From: Callorhinus ursinus
Lineage: Eukaryota; Chordata; Mammalia; Carnivora; Otariidae
Length of the DNA stretch: 64,000 nucleotides
Direction: 5' to 3'
NCBI RefSeq assembly: GCF_003265705.1
Contig: NW_020312828.1
Location: 55,446,124 to 55,510,123, forward strand
Position 1 is the first letter of the stretch, and each line of letters starts with the position of its first letter. Shown here piece by piece: positions 42,641 to 54,340 of this stretch. The notes under the pieces are model-generated. The model saw only the letters and a program-made list of their open reading frames with translations, did not search any database and was not told where the DNA came from. The translations under genes were made by a program, and so were the position numbers.

Positions 42641-44100
42641 CCTCTTATTCCATCTCTCCCTTTCTAAGTCTGTCTCTGTCTTTTTATTTCATAAACACAT
42701 ACAACAAGTAATGTTCAGTGGCTGATTTTCTGGATCCATCATTCAAAAAAGTATTTCCACATGAAAAGCTAAATTAAGTTGGTTAAGAAAACATGTGCCT
42801 AAAAGTTTCCTCTTATTTCAATGTTGCACCTCATGGAATGAATTAATTATAAAATAAAGAAATAAGTGTTTGTTTTTTGCATATTTGCACAAAACTCTAA
42901 AGCTTACATCATTATCATTAGTTTCATAGATAAGCATAGCACCAGAAACCTCAGGGAATATTAGAAATATACATAAAACTATATTAGCAGATAAAACTCA
43001 GTACTATTTACCAAGTACCCTACAATCAAATTTAATCTGAAATCATTTGAATATTATGAGGAAATTTAGCAAACCTCATGGCACATAGCTCTTGCTATTT
43101 AAATCCACTCACCTTCAGATAGAGAAGCAAAAACAGTGACACTGTTCTGGTGTGATGAGGAGGATAGTTTCACTTGGAGTAAAAATAAAATAGATTACTT
43201 GTTCTTTTTACTTTAGGTGAAAATGTTGGAGAACATGGGCCCATGAAGGAGGGACAGTTTATTTATCCCTGACAGATAAATAGCTCAAGCAACGTAGGCC
43301 AGAATCCTGACAATTTGTCTACTAAGTCACCCACCTGCCACATGTGGAGAAATTGTTCATTAGAAGTTGCCATAGACAGGAAGTTTTATTCAAAACTCAG
43401 AACAAATCTATGTATAGCAAATAGTTTGTCAAATTTCTTTCAGAAGTGTGAGCTCTGAACATATGGGATAGTGTCAGACATAATAGAAAATTGAAATTGG
43501 CATGTTTCTACAAAAATGCTTTTCTGTAAGAAGATGCTGGTTTATATGGATTCCTTAAAGGAATCTTAAGTATCTAGCAAGAATTGCCAATGAGGGTCAG
43601 TTCTAGTACATACACGGGTACCTTAAAAGTGTTGATTCCATGCTTTTACCCACTATTCCTTATATTAAAGTAGCAGAATGTCATTAAGATAAACTTGTTG
43701 CTACCTTGCCACTTTCACAAGTGGCCTAGTTTTACATTCAGGATTAGAGAATTTGCATTTTAAAATGTAATTATAGCATTTGCTCAATAATCCAAATAAT
43801 CTGTGGGTAATACAACTATTTAGTTTTGGACATTAATTGTACTTTGCAAAGCCAATGTGTCACTTGTTTCACATAATTTTTTTATAAACAAGAAAAAGTA
43901 AATACTTTATATTTCAATGCAAATTAAAGACTCAAATTAGATATAAATTTTCCCTGAACTGAACCTTTTATAATACAGTCTGAATAAAATCAGTTTAAGA
44001 ATATAATACTTTGTAAAGTATATTTATATTGTTTATGATGATCATGCTTAATGGTTTCATATAGTGTGATAGAAAGATGGTGTATAAAACAAATGAGATT
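42641..44100. other. AT-rich sequence without recognised features
   Basis: About 1.5 kb. No SINE, L1 or gene recognised. Confidence 0.45.
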
Positions 44101-44116
44101 AAAAGTCATAATTTGC

Positions 44117-44280
44117 GATCACCTGGGTGACTCAGTTAAGTGGCTAACTCTTGATTTCAGCTCAGGTCACGTTCTTAGGGTTGTGGGATCGAGCTTGGAA
44201 TCAGGCTCATGCTCAGTGCAGGGTCTGCTTGAGATTCTCTCTCTCTCTCTTTCTGTTCCTCCCACCACTCATGCTCCAAA

Positions 44281-44315
<35 letters not shown>

Positions 44316-44326
44316 AACCTTTTTTA
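44117..44326 (+). mobile_element. CanSINE (older type) with expanded AAAT tail, plus
   Basis: Eroded head GATCACCTGGGTGACTCAG, CTTGATTTCAGCTCAGGTCACG, and a (AAAT)n tail of about ten units (44277-44316). Flanks AAAAGTCATAATTTGC (44101-44116) and AAAAGTCAAGTAATTTGC (44327-44344), the right copy with a 2-base insertion. Confidence 0.92.
44277..44316. repeat. (AAAT)n microsatellite in a SINE tail
   Basis: About ten AAAT units, grown from the SINE's AAATAAAT tail. Confidence 0.95.
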
Positions 44327-44578
44327 AAAAGTCAAGTAATTTGCACTTCTGCATTCAAGCACTAATTTCAATACATATACTACTGTTGATTTTTATTATT
44401 AAATATGTCTCTCTCTGTGAATCTCAATTTCCACACTTATGGAATAATATTATTAATTACAGTTAAAATTTTGAATATGTATTTTGTGACAAATATAGAG
44501 CACATAAATATGCATCCGTTAACAATTTGAGGCAAATATTTTTGATATTTTCATTTATTAAAATGAAATGGGATCCAG

Positions 44579-44712
44579 GGCACCTGGGTGGCTCAGTCTG
44601 TTAAGCATCTGCCTTCGGCTCAGGTCATGATCTCAGAGTCCGAGGATTGAGCCCCTCAGGGAAACTACTATTCCCTCTCCCTCTGCCTGCCGTTCTGCCT
44701 ACTTGTGCTCAT

Positions 44713-44745
<33 letters not shown>

Positions 44746-44791
44746 GCCAAATAAATAAATAAATAAAATCCTTTAAGAAAATGAAATAAAT
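44579..44791 (+). mobile_element. CanSINE, plus, with target-site duplication
   Basis: GGGCACCTGGGTGGCTCAG, CATCTGCCTTCGGCTCAGG, an extended (CT)n region and an (AAAT)n tail. Flanks AAAATGAAATGGGATCCAG (44560-44578) and AAAATGAAGTGGGATTCAG (44792-44810), two mismatches. Confidence 0.94.
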
Positions 44792-44810
44792 AAAATGAAG
44801 TGGGATTCAG

Positions 44811-44885
44811 GCCTAGATATGTTAATTTGTCCAAGTCATAGAGCTCATGGTAGGGCCAGGATATGCACCCAGGAATTCTATGTGT
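44811..44885 (-). mobile_element. Possible MIR fragment, minus
   Basis: TTTGTCCAAGTCATAGAGCTCATGGTAGGGCCAGGATATGCACCCAGG resembles antisense MIR (TTGCCCAAGGTCACACAGCTAG...GGCAGAGCCAGGATTCGAACCCAGG). Confidence 0.5.
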
Positions 44886-45579
44886 AGATTTGTTACACTA
44901 ATAGGTACAGGTTTTCACTCCTCCTTACATTTACACCCTTTTGGTATGTGAGGTAGAATTGTCTGCACCTCAGTTTGGCCATGTGATCTGCTTCCACCAA
45001 TGTACATGTGGGGAGAGCAAAGAAGAATGTAGAGTTTTGAAGAGTGATTATATATTGAGGATTATGCTTTGCCATCTTCCAGAGAAGGTTGTGTCCCCAT
45101 CTAACCTGCTGTCTCAAGAGAAAGATGACAGACATGGGCACAGCTCAGTTGCCCAGGCGTCCCAGGCAACTGGATGAGCTAAACTCCACCAAGACCCCCT
45201 GAAAGTCACCCTTCTGATACATGAACTGTACCGTTTTGCTATCACTCTGAGTTTGGAAATAGTTTGTTAAAAATCATGGCTACATAATACATTACCTTTC
45301 TAATTACAAAATGAGAATAATAATAGCTATATCCTAGTTTTTTGGAAGGTCCTAAAGTTTGGGAATACTTATATGTAGAAAAAGGTATTCACAAATGTTC
45401 GCTATTTTTGCTTACCTGTCTTATAATTTTCTAAAATGAGTTCCCATGGTGGTTTCAGAGGGCAAAATACAATGTTCTTTACACCCTTCTCCCCCATTTC
45501 ATGTGAACATGGTTCATCAGAGATTATTTGGGGGTATCCCTAAAAACCTAGGGGCCAGATAATTGACAATTTTCTTGAA
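44886..45579. other. Unclassified sequence
   Basis: Frames at 44893-45141 (minus) and 44941-45177 (plus) overlap in opposite directions and show no recognised domain. The surrounding sequence is unassigned. Confidence 0.4.
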
Positions 45580-46365
45580 ATCTTCACCCTCTATAAACAT
45601 CCAATCAATCACTATCTTTATTCTATCTTCTAATCATCTTCCATAAGTCTCTACCTCTCCACTTGCATTTACACTGATATTGTAAACTTTCATCATCTCT
45701 TGCCAGGAATCATATACAGCTCCCAGGCCTATACAAGAGACTACCAGGAGGTTGGTTTCTCTCTGCTAATCCTTGTCTCATTCATCCTCAACACTTCCAC
45801 CAGAGTGGTCCTTATGGCACAGAGAAATAGACATCTGACACAGTTATTTTCAGTGACTATGAACATATAGGATAAATTCTCAATTTTTTCCATCATATAA
45901 AAACACTTGTGTCTTTCTTTTTTACTCAATTCCTAATAATTCTCCACGTCACACAACAGCCCTCGCATCTCTAACAACAAAAACAAACAAGCAAAAACTC
46001 ACTAGGTTCTGGAAAAAATTTCTTAATTATCACATATTTCAGCATATGCTGTGCTGACTTTGTGTATACCAGTACTCATGTGCCTCCCTGAAGTTATTTT
46101 GTATTTCTTGGCCTCCAGGAAAACTACAATTCTTTTTAATTCTCTTGTCAAGTGATTAATTATCGAGGTATCTTTTCTGACTACCCTTCTTTAGTTCAGG
46201 ATACTCAGCAAATACCCTTTCTGATTACAATTATTTTTATCTTCTTTAGAATATAATTTTCTTAAGATAATGACCATACACTTTCTTTTTATCTCAGTAT
46301 ATACTACTTGCTCCTAATCGATAATTCAGCAACTACTGATTAATACATTAAATAACTGATTATAC
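45580..46365 (+). mobile_element. LINE-2 3' part, plus
   Basis: CTTGTCAAGTGATTAATTATCGAGGTATCTTTTCTGACTACCC (46146-46188), TTCTTTAGAATATAATTTTCTTAAGATAATGACC and TACTACTTGCTCCTAATCGATAATTCAGCAACTACTGATTAATAC follow the L2 3' end. The upstream part (45590-46120) shows weaker resemblance. Heavily diverged. Confidence 0.55.
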
Positions 46366-46468
46366 GATTCACAAGCAATATTTTCATAATCTTTTATTAA
46401 CTTTTTTCCTTTTGTGAATAAAAGAAATAGGCCCCCATTGCTATGAATTTGATAAATGTAAAATAATT
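46366..46468. other. Short AT-rich interval
   Basis: Nothing recognised. Confidence 0.4.
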
Positions 46469-46485
46469 TAAATTACACTATTTAT

Positions 46486-46496
46486 TTTTTAAAGAT

Positions 46497-46535
<39 letters not shown>

Positions 46536-46726
46536 TATTTGAGAGAGAGAAAGAGAGACTGAGTGAGCAGGGAGACAGGCAAAGGGCGAGGGAGAGAAAG
46601 AATCTCAAGGAGGCTCCCTACTGATTGCAAAGCCCAACATGGGGCTCGATCCCAGGACCCTGGGATCAAGACTTGAGCCAAAATCAAGAGTCAGATGCTT
46701 AACTGACTGAGCCACACAGGTGGCCC
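46486..46726 (-). mobile_element. CanSINE (older type), minus, expanded tail, target-site duplication
   Basis: Antisense tail with about ten TTTA units (46497-46536), AGAATCTCAAGGAGGCTCC, GGGGCTCGATCCCAGGACCC and head GAGCCACACAGGTGGCCC. Flanks TAAATTACACTATTTAT (46469-46485) and TAAATTATACTATTTAT (46727-46743), one mismatch. Confidence 0.94.
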
Positions 46727-46743
46727 TAAATTATACTATTTAT

Positions 46744-48309
46744 AGAGTTGTATTAAATATTGGCCTAAGTTAACGTCTCCAAAATGATCTCAAAAACTCA
46801 TAAAAATCACCTAAGAGAAAATTATAATTGATATTAACTGTTTTGGGAATGTGTAGAAAGTAAAAATTTTAAATACAGTTTTGGGATGGATTTAATTGGC
46901 ATGCTTGCAGTGGGATTATATATTATAAAATAATAAGCTTCATGTTAATGTTATTTTGGGGGAAATATTATTCTTTCATGTGTCAGATTGCCTAACGTAG
47001 TTCATAAACAACTGTTTTCTGAATACCAATACTTCTTGAAATGTATGGGATTCATCATGGCAAGTAGATTTCTAATCCATGATATAATTTGATTTAGGTA
47101 ATACATAAGCTTCCCCTGATGAGTAAAAATGTCAAAGGCAAGTACTAATTAACATGCAGGGATCAATTCACTCTATTACTACTGCAGACTAATTCTATTT
47201 ATATGTAGATTTGATTCTAATTTATAATTCATAACCTTAGTTTCAGCCAAACAAAGTCACATTAGTAAAAATTAAGTCAAAGTAATCATTTTATTTAATA
47301 GGCTAATTTGTCTATTTCATAAATAGTTTTTGAACACAACCTCTATCCTTGTGAAGATGAGGTGGAGTCATCACAAGTAAAATAAAAAGAGAAGCCCTGT
47401 CATCGAAAAAACAACAATGTGAAGGAGGGCTAATATTCAAATAAAGCAAGGTAGTAAAGGAGTGGTAGAAAATCTAAACAATAAAATATAGTTTACTACT
47501 TAGTAAACTATGAAAAATCACCTTAACAGCCAGCACACAGAACTTGCTTTCGGTTGGGGAAATAGTTGAGGACACAAGAGATAGAAAGTAAGGTGGCTAC
47601 ATATTCTTTCCCCATCCTATTCTGGATGAAAACAAACAAACAAAAAAAAGAGTAGAGAAGAAAGGCCTGACATCTTTAACAATTTTCTAATTATATAAGA
47701 GGTTGCTAAACTTATAAGAAGGAATTTGAAATCTTAGCAATAATGAAAATAGCCAGTCTCAACATTTCAAATAAGTACAAAGACTTTGTAGCATGTGCTG
47801 ATTTTTAAGCCTCATTTCAAAATATAGAAAGAGAAGAGGCTGAATTGAACAGTTATACTTATTTTCTATCCCACCAAAGCAGTTGAAGTTAAAAAAAAAT
47901 TAAAATTAAACTTAGGCTTTTTAGCATGGGGAATCTAAATCAACCTGAGGGGTTATTTGTATATCTAGAAGATACAGCATGATTTGAATAAGAACAAGAT
48001 ACATAACAACACATTGATAACTGACATAATTTAAGATTAACATATAGAAAAATCCAGCATGGGGCTCACCAAGATGTTTTAAAAACTGTTAATTTTATAT
48101 TCTAATGAATATTCATTTTGTTTAGCTTTCAAACTAAATATAAAAATACTAACATTAGTAAAATTTAGCAACCTAACAAAACACTTAATATAAATAAATT
48201 GATAGCTCAATATTTTACCATCTAGCAAGCTAATGTTAAATAAATGGGTTAATACTATTACTGAGGGATTTTAAGTGAAGCATAGTTGTGTCCAAATAAT
48301 TTATCACTC
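46744..48309. other. AT-rich sequence without recognised features
   Basis: About 1.5 kb with dense stops. Nothing recognised. Confidence 0.45.
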
Positions 48310-48420
48310 CGTTTTATATATTAGGGAAGAGTGATTGAGAGAAGTTAAGAGACTTGCTTAAGTCATACAGATAGTAAGGGGTAGAATATGGATCACACTG
48401 AATCACCATGGAACACATCA
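48310..48420 (-). mobile_element. MIR fragment, minus
   Basis: GGGAAGAGTGATTGAGAGAAGTTAAGAGACTTGCTTAAGTCATACAGATAGTAAGGGGTAGAATATGGATCACACTG follows antisense MIR closely (AGGTTAAGTGACTTGCCCAAGGTCACACAGCTAGTAAGTGGCAGAG). Confidence 0.7.
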
Positions 48421-48900
48421 TCATGTAATTGGAAAATAAAAAGTCAGTTTGTATACAAATAATCTTAAACTATAAAAAATTGAATGCCATAACCAAAATT
48501 GTTTAAAAGATCTAAAATGTTTATAATACATAAAGCAGAGAGTTCATTTTTGAAGTATATATGTAGACAATATTGATAAAAGAAAAAGCCAATGAAAGAA
48601 AACCAGAGAAAGTATATAAGATAGTCACAGAATGAATATGCATACTATTAGCATATATATATATATATATCCCTAAGCTCTTTAGTATCAATGTATGAAT
48701 TAAATAATAATGAAATTCCAGTTTTAAACCTATAAATTGAATTGGTCAATAATTTAAAGTAACCAAAAATATTCATTTCTGACTCAAGAGCTATTAGACT
48801 TTAAGTATTTTACATTGCTGGTAGAAAAATAAATTATTTCAATGTCACTGGAAAAACAATTTCACATGATATCAAGGACCAAACATTTAAATTCAGTTTG
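48421..48900. other. AT-rich sequence with a short (AT)n run
   Basis: (AT)n at 48653-48670. Otherwise nothing recognised. Confidence 0.5.
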
Positions 48901-48912
48901 AAATAGAAATTA

Positions 48913-49119
48913 GTGATGGACATTGGGGAGGGTATGTGTTGTGGTGAGTGCTGTGTATTGTGTAAGACTGATGAATCACAGACCTGTACCCTTGAAACAA
49001 ATAATACATTATTTGTTAATAATAAAACAAACAAACAAAACAAACTCAACTAAACTAAAAGGAAACAAAAAAAGAGGAAAAAGGATAGTAAAAACAATAA
49101 ACTCTAATTATCCCCCCCA
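48913..49119 (+). mobile_element. Severely truncated LINE-1 3' end, plus, with target-site duplication
   Basis: GGACATTGGGGAGGGTATG, GTGTATTGTGTAAGACTGATG, AATCACAGACCTGTACCC, AACAAATAATACATTATTTG and TTAATAATAAAAC give the end of carnivore L1. It is followed by an unusually long A-rich stretch (49025-49119) that includes CAATAAAC and a C-run. Flanked by AAATAGAAATTA at 48901-48912 and 49120-49131 (perfect). The stretch after the L1 end may be a decayed tail or a small transduction. Confidence 0.87.
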
Positions 49120-49131
49120 AAATAGAAATTA

Positions 49132-50907
49132 ACATTCTAGGAAGGGATCTAAGGAAATAATCAGAGTTTCAGGTAAAATTTTGAGTACAAAGATTCTCAT
49201 CACAACATGACTTATGCAATAGCAGAGACTGATGAAAATAATAATGATAACATGTGAAGTATTCAGTACATTTTAACATATTCATATACTCCACTATTTT
49301 AAACTTAATAAAAGCATGTTTAAGTTTCATTTGATCTAACAATTAAGCTAGTTGTTTTAACTATGCATCCTCTAGAAGCTTGGGCACCTAAACAACATCC
49401 TTGCTAACTAACAATATAAACTGATTTTATTTAGCTATATATCACTCTGCCACTACATTATTTACAGGCAGATGACTATATTTCTAGTTTACATGTAAAT
49501 AATGATGCACCTGTTTTTAGTGGAACTATGTCTCTTATGGATGATGGATTTAAAGTCAAGCATATGACATAAACAAAAGGAAGCCTTCAAGAACAAAATT
49601 TATCAGTGGAGTAAGCAGATTAGAAGGAAGAAAATAATCTGGGTCCTTAGTAGCTGTGTTAAACTGCTAAATTGCTAATCTATCATGATTCAAGTTGACT
49701 TACTTTTAAATCTCCAGTATGTGAGAAAATAAATTTTCATTTATTTAATTTAGTTTGCACTTGAATTTAATGTTTTGTAGACTGAGTAAACTTCTTAATC
49801 AAACACCATAATAATAAACAATCTGTGGGAGAGTAAGAATGCCATCCCCATAACTAGAGACCTGAGGAATTTTGTAAAAAATAGTACAGATAAGAGTCGG
49901 TGGTGAAGCACTAAAAGACTACCAAATACAAAGAGACTGCTTGGGGTATCATCAACAAATTGTCCCTTGAAGTAGAATTGACTGATACAGAAGGACTATA
50001 GAGAAGCATTGAGAAAAAAGGAATCAAAGTATATTCTGATTAGTTAGAGCTTTCATCCTGGACACCATGATTATTGGAAAGTCATGTTCTAGTGCCAACA
50101 TTCAGTTTACAGAGAAATTTTACTATCTTTAAGGTCACATTTGCTTAAATTTGACTTTTAAAAGATTCTTGGAGGTCTCAGGTGAAGGTCTGATTTTTTT
50201 ATCCTTCCCAATAAATTTCCTATTTGCTCATATCAGAAGTCTGAGGTCTACTTTAAATCAATATTAATATAGTATATACCCAGTTTCATCACACACATGG
50301 TGTCAGTTCAGGTCCACAACAATACAAAACTATCCAATTGCCTCAAATTATCAGCAGAGACTGTTTTCTTGCATTAAACAATGATGTCATAGGAAGTTTT
50401 TTTGACCTTTATCTCTGCAGGGCAGGATTTAATTTATAGTTTACACCTTCTTTGAGCACATAGGCCTTACTGTTTCAGACATTTATTGAGGGAAATTTTC
50501 TCACACTGCATGGGTCCAAGGCCTCCTTACCCAGTGTCATATTGTACTCCTTGCCATCCTGTCTTTAAATCCAATACCCTCAATCTGCTTGTATTGGTAA
50601 TGATCATAGGAAAGCCAGATACTTTTCAAAAGCTTAAGTTTTTCCCTCACAGCAAAGAAGCTACCTTACTTATTGAGTTCATCTTTTCATTTTAGAATAC
50701 AGAGATTTTGAATATTTCGAATATAGAGATTTGAATAGAGATTTTGAATATTTTGAATATTGCTATATTTGGTACTCATGTACTTAATTTAAATGACAGG
50801 AGGATTTCTGGGCGTGTAGTCTTCCATAAAGAGAGAAAACCTTGTAGGAAGAACTGTCCCAGCATAATAATTTTTTATGAAATATTAGTAGAAAAAACAG
50901 TATACAT
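49132..50907. other. AT-rich sequence without recognised features
   Basis: About 1.8 kb. A local imperfect repeat of TATAGAGATTTTGAATA-like text lies at 50700-50762. No gene or family recognised. Confidence 0.45.
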
Positions 50908-50908
50908 G

Positions 50909-50943
50909 ATTGTGTGTGTGTGTGTACGTGTGTGTGTGTGTGT
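50909..50943. repeat. (TG)n microsatellite
   Basis: TG units broken once by ACG. The 118-codon minus-strand frame (50784-51140) is built on this and neighbouring CATATG-like repeats and is not a gene. Confidence 0.93.
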
Positions 50944-51140
50944 ATAATTCCATTTACGTAAAAGTACATGCATGTATTTATGTGTGTTACACATGCTTGC
51001 ATATATATATGCAAGAACAATATGCACTTACATGCATGTATGTGCATATATGTAAATACAATTGACATTATTTGTATATTTCCAATAAACATAAGTATGT
51101 ATGTTTGCATATGTGTTTTCATATATAGGTATGCAGACAT
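50944..51140. repeat. ACATGCATG/CATATATG-type simple sequence with a perfect palindrome
   Basis: Alternating purine-pyrimidine text. CTTGCATATATATATGCAAG at 50996-51015 is a perfect 20-base palindrome. Confidence 0.75.
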
Positions 51141-52325
51141 ATTTCATTGGTATATAAACTGTGCTTTGCCATTGTGATGAGATTTTCAATTATTTTATGT
51201 TCTTATTTCTCTGTTCAACATCTTGAAAGCATTTAAATTTAGTGCTTATTACTTTTTTTGGTGTTCATTTTTTTATACTCAGAAAAAAATAGGTTATTTT
51301 AAAACAAGGAAATAGACTTTTTGAATCTAATCAAATTAGAATTCACCCTTCTGGCCTATCAGTTTCATAACACTCCTGCTTTTTTATGTTTAGGTCTTAA
51401 TCCACTCCTATGTAATAAACTGTTTAATGATGTAAGTCACGTTTTGTCCCTCTATCTACAATTTGCAAGAACTAATAAAATGTGGATATTTAATAATGTT
51501 AGACAACACAGGTCAGACAGACACTCTCATAGCCATTCCAAAAGCACTGACTCCATTCAGAAGCCAATGTAAATTGCTCACAGAAGTCCACATAAGAAAA
51601 TTTGGGAACTAGAGGTTCTACATTAATATAGACAGAAAATGTGTAAATGATGATATGTTTTTTAATAGTAAACCTACTTTTCAGTTAATTTTTCCATGTT
51701 AAAGTTGCAAGAATTATGACTTCTTATTCCAATTCAGGAACAGGACTTCTAAACAACTGCTAACAAGAATACACAGTCTGTTTTTTGTTTGTTTAGGTTT
51801 TTTTTTTTTTTGAAATTTACATTAATTCTTAAAAGCTATGATCTGGATCAAAGATGTGTGTTTTTGGTGTTAGATATGATCTCTAATGTTTGATTTCATT
51901 GATTTCAGCTAGTTTCCAAATTTTGATAGTAAGAATCTTACCTCTATCTAATTGTACTATAAATTCCCTCAGTTAAAAAATATTCCATTAAGTTTCTAAC
52001 TAATAAATTAACAATCACAAAGGCAAGAGACAAAAGGAAAATTTTAGACCAAAGGAACACAAACCAAAAAATATTGAAAATTTAATATCTACTCCTTGAG
52101 TGCCAACTGTTGCTCAATTCATTTCTACTTAATTTTTAAAGCTCCAGCAAATATGAACTCTATGAAACCCCTTGAGTCACTCATGATTGACTTTTTTCTA
52201 AATGTTTTCCCACTGAGACATTTATTGTGATTATCTTATTAAAAATAGCATTAACAAGCCCAGTTAAATGAATACAGCATGTCTTACATTCATTCAATCC
52301 ATCAATGAGAGAATTATCACTCTGA
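51141..52325. other. AT-rich sequence without recognised features
   Basis: About 1.2 kb. A T-run lies at 51800-51811. No family recognised. Confidence 0.45.
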
Positions 52326-52329
52326 ACTA

Positions 52330-53565
52330 TTGTAACTATCAATGAAGAAAGAATAGTTTTTTCAAAAAACGGTGTTAAAATAATTGGACATCCATATGCA
52401 AAAATATGGTACTACATAGACTTTACTACACGCATCAAAATTAACTCACAATGGAACACGGACACAGAAATGAAAAACTATAAAATGTCCAGAATAGGAA
52501 AATATCTATGTACTTTGGTTGTGGTAATAAATTTTAGGATATAACACCAAAAGATTCATCAAAGAAAACAATTGATATGTTAGATTTCATTAAAGTTTAA
52601 TAGTTATCCTCTGTGAGAAACACTGTTAAGAGAATGATAAAAAAGTTATAAACTGAGAGAAAATATTTGCAAAACGCTTATTTGATAAAAGACATGTATC
52701 TAAAATACAAAAAGCTCTTAAAATTCAATCATAAGACAACAAACCAATTTAAAAATGCATTAACATGTGGCCAGACATCTCATCAGAAAACATTTACATA
52801 TGGCAAACAAACATATTATAAGTACGCTCAACACCATTTGTCACTACAGAAACACAGGTTAAAATAAAAATGAGCTACCACTACATAATTGTTACAACAA
52901 CAAAAATCTAACAAACTGACAATACCAATTGCTGGTGAGGATGAAGAGCAACAAGGAACTCTCATTCATGGTATAACCACTTGGGAAGACAGTTTGGTGG
53001 TCTTCCATAGCTGAACATAATTCTACCAAAAGATCCAACAACTACGCCCTTAGGAATTTACCCAATTTTTGAAACTACATGTTCACACAAATCTGCACAT
53101 GAGTATTTATGTAGTTTTATTCATAATCACTCCAAACTGGAAGAAGCAAGATATCCTTCAATAAGTGAATGCATATATAAACATTGTTATGTCCAAACGA
53201 AGGGGTACTATACAAGGAGAGAAAGGTATGCGCTGTCAACCCACACAAAGATATGGATGAGTCCTAAATGCATATAGGTAGGTGAAAGAAGCCTCTCTGA
53301 AAAGGTTGCACAAGCAAATTGTATGGAACTCTGGAAAATAAATCTATAGAAATAGAAAGACATCGATGATTATCAGAGTTCCAAAGAAGAGGGAGATTAG
53401 ATAAATAAAGCACAAGAAATATTATGGGGTCATGAAACTACTCTGTATGATGCTGTAGTAATTGATAATAACATTATACATTTGTCAATACTAAGAAATT
53501 TGTAACACCATAGTGAATTACAACAGAAATAGTGAAACCTGATATATGCAAATTAAAATAAATAT
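52330..53565 (+). mobile_element. Old LINE-1 3' part (ORF2 C-terminal half and 3' end), plus
   Basis: Diverged but ordered: TCAAAAAACGGTGTTAAAATAATTGGACATCC (52360), AAATTAACTCACAATGGAACACGGACACAG, GAGAGAAAATATTTGCAAAACG (52655), AAACATTTACATATGGC, CTGGTGAGGATGAAGAGCAACAAGGAACTCTCATTCATGG (52933), ATCCTTCAATAAGTGAATGC, TATGGATGAGTCC, GGTGAAAGAAGCC. Stops are frequent. Its 3' end near 53560 is AT-rich without a clean tail. The 66-codon frame at 52667-52867 is an ORF2 remnant. Confidence 0.82.
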
Positions 53566-54340
53566 TTTTTAGGACTCTGGGAGATCCCAGGATGGAATGC
53601 AAAATGATGGAAAATTATATTACTGCATGACAAATGTCGGGGACAACTTCACTCAAGTGTCTGTGTCTGTGTGGGAGGAGGTAATAACCTAACTAACTTC
53701 GAAGATGAGTGGCATATGAAAGAATAAAGGCAAAGGGAAATATCCTAAGTGCCATACTCTCGTTGATAAAGTTGTTTCTTAGAAGAATAAAGGCAAAGGG
53801 AAATATCCTAAGTGCCGTACTCTCGTTGATAAAGTTGTTTCTTAGGGTGATATGAATTGTCAGTTCTGGACCCATACATGTATACTTAGAGTGACCAATT
53901 AAGGAAATGGATAGTGGATGATGGGAGCCAGTTTTCTCACATTTGTGAGGTTATAGATAAGCAAAGGGAGGAGGCTAGAGTGATTCACAGGGTAATGGAT
54001 CTGAGATTGAATTTATGTTTAGCTTAATAAGGATACAATTTCCCTGTATTTAAATTTATAGATATTTAAATACAGGTTAGTATACAAACATGTATTTGCT
54101 CTGTCAGCTAAGAGGGCCTAGAAACAAGGACACCCCAGAAGCAAATGGCATACATGGTGTTCAGATGTTGGTTCTAAGTACCACATTCCCCTAAAGGCAA
54201 TCAGGACACCTTGGAGAAAAGACTGATCTTAGGACAGAGGAAGGAAACACATAGGATGAGCCTGAAGCCTTTTGTAATGTCAGAAGCAAGAAGTGTTCAA
54301 ATGAAAACACAATGATGAATATCTGTCCAAGTGACACAGG
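53566..54340. repeat. Unclassified repeat-like block
   Basis: Less AT-rich than its surroundings, with text such as GGAGATCCCAGGATGGAATGC, CTGTCAGCTAAGAGGGCCTAG and GGTTCTAAGTACCACATTCCCC. It looks like part of an old interspersed repeat, but I cannot name the family. Contains the 63-bp tandem duplication. Confidence 0.35.
53721..53845 (+). repeat. 63-bp tandem duplication (two units)
   Basis: AGAATAAAGGCAAAGGGAAA...GTTTCTTAG at 53721-53782 recurs at 53784-53845 with a single A/G difference (GCCATACTC / GCCGTACTC). Period 63. The near identity suggests a recent duplication. The minus-strand frame across it shows the same peptide twice. Confidence 0.96.

Noticed and set aside
50784..51140. 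118-codon minus-strand frame rich in His, Thr, Met and Tyr
   Set aside because: Translation of (TG)n and CATATG-type simple sequence.
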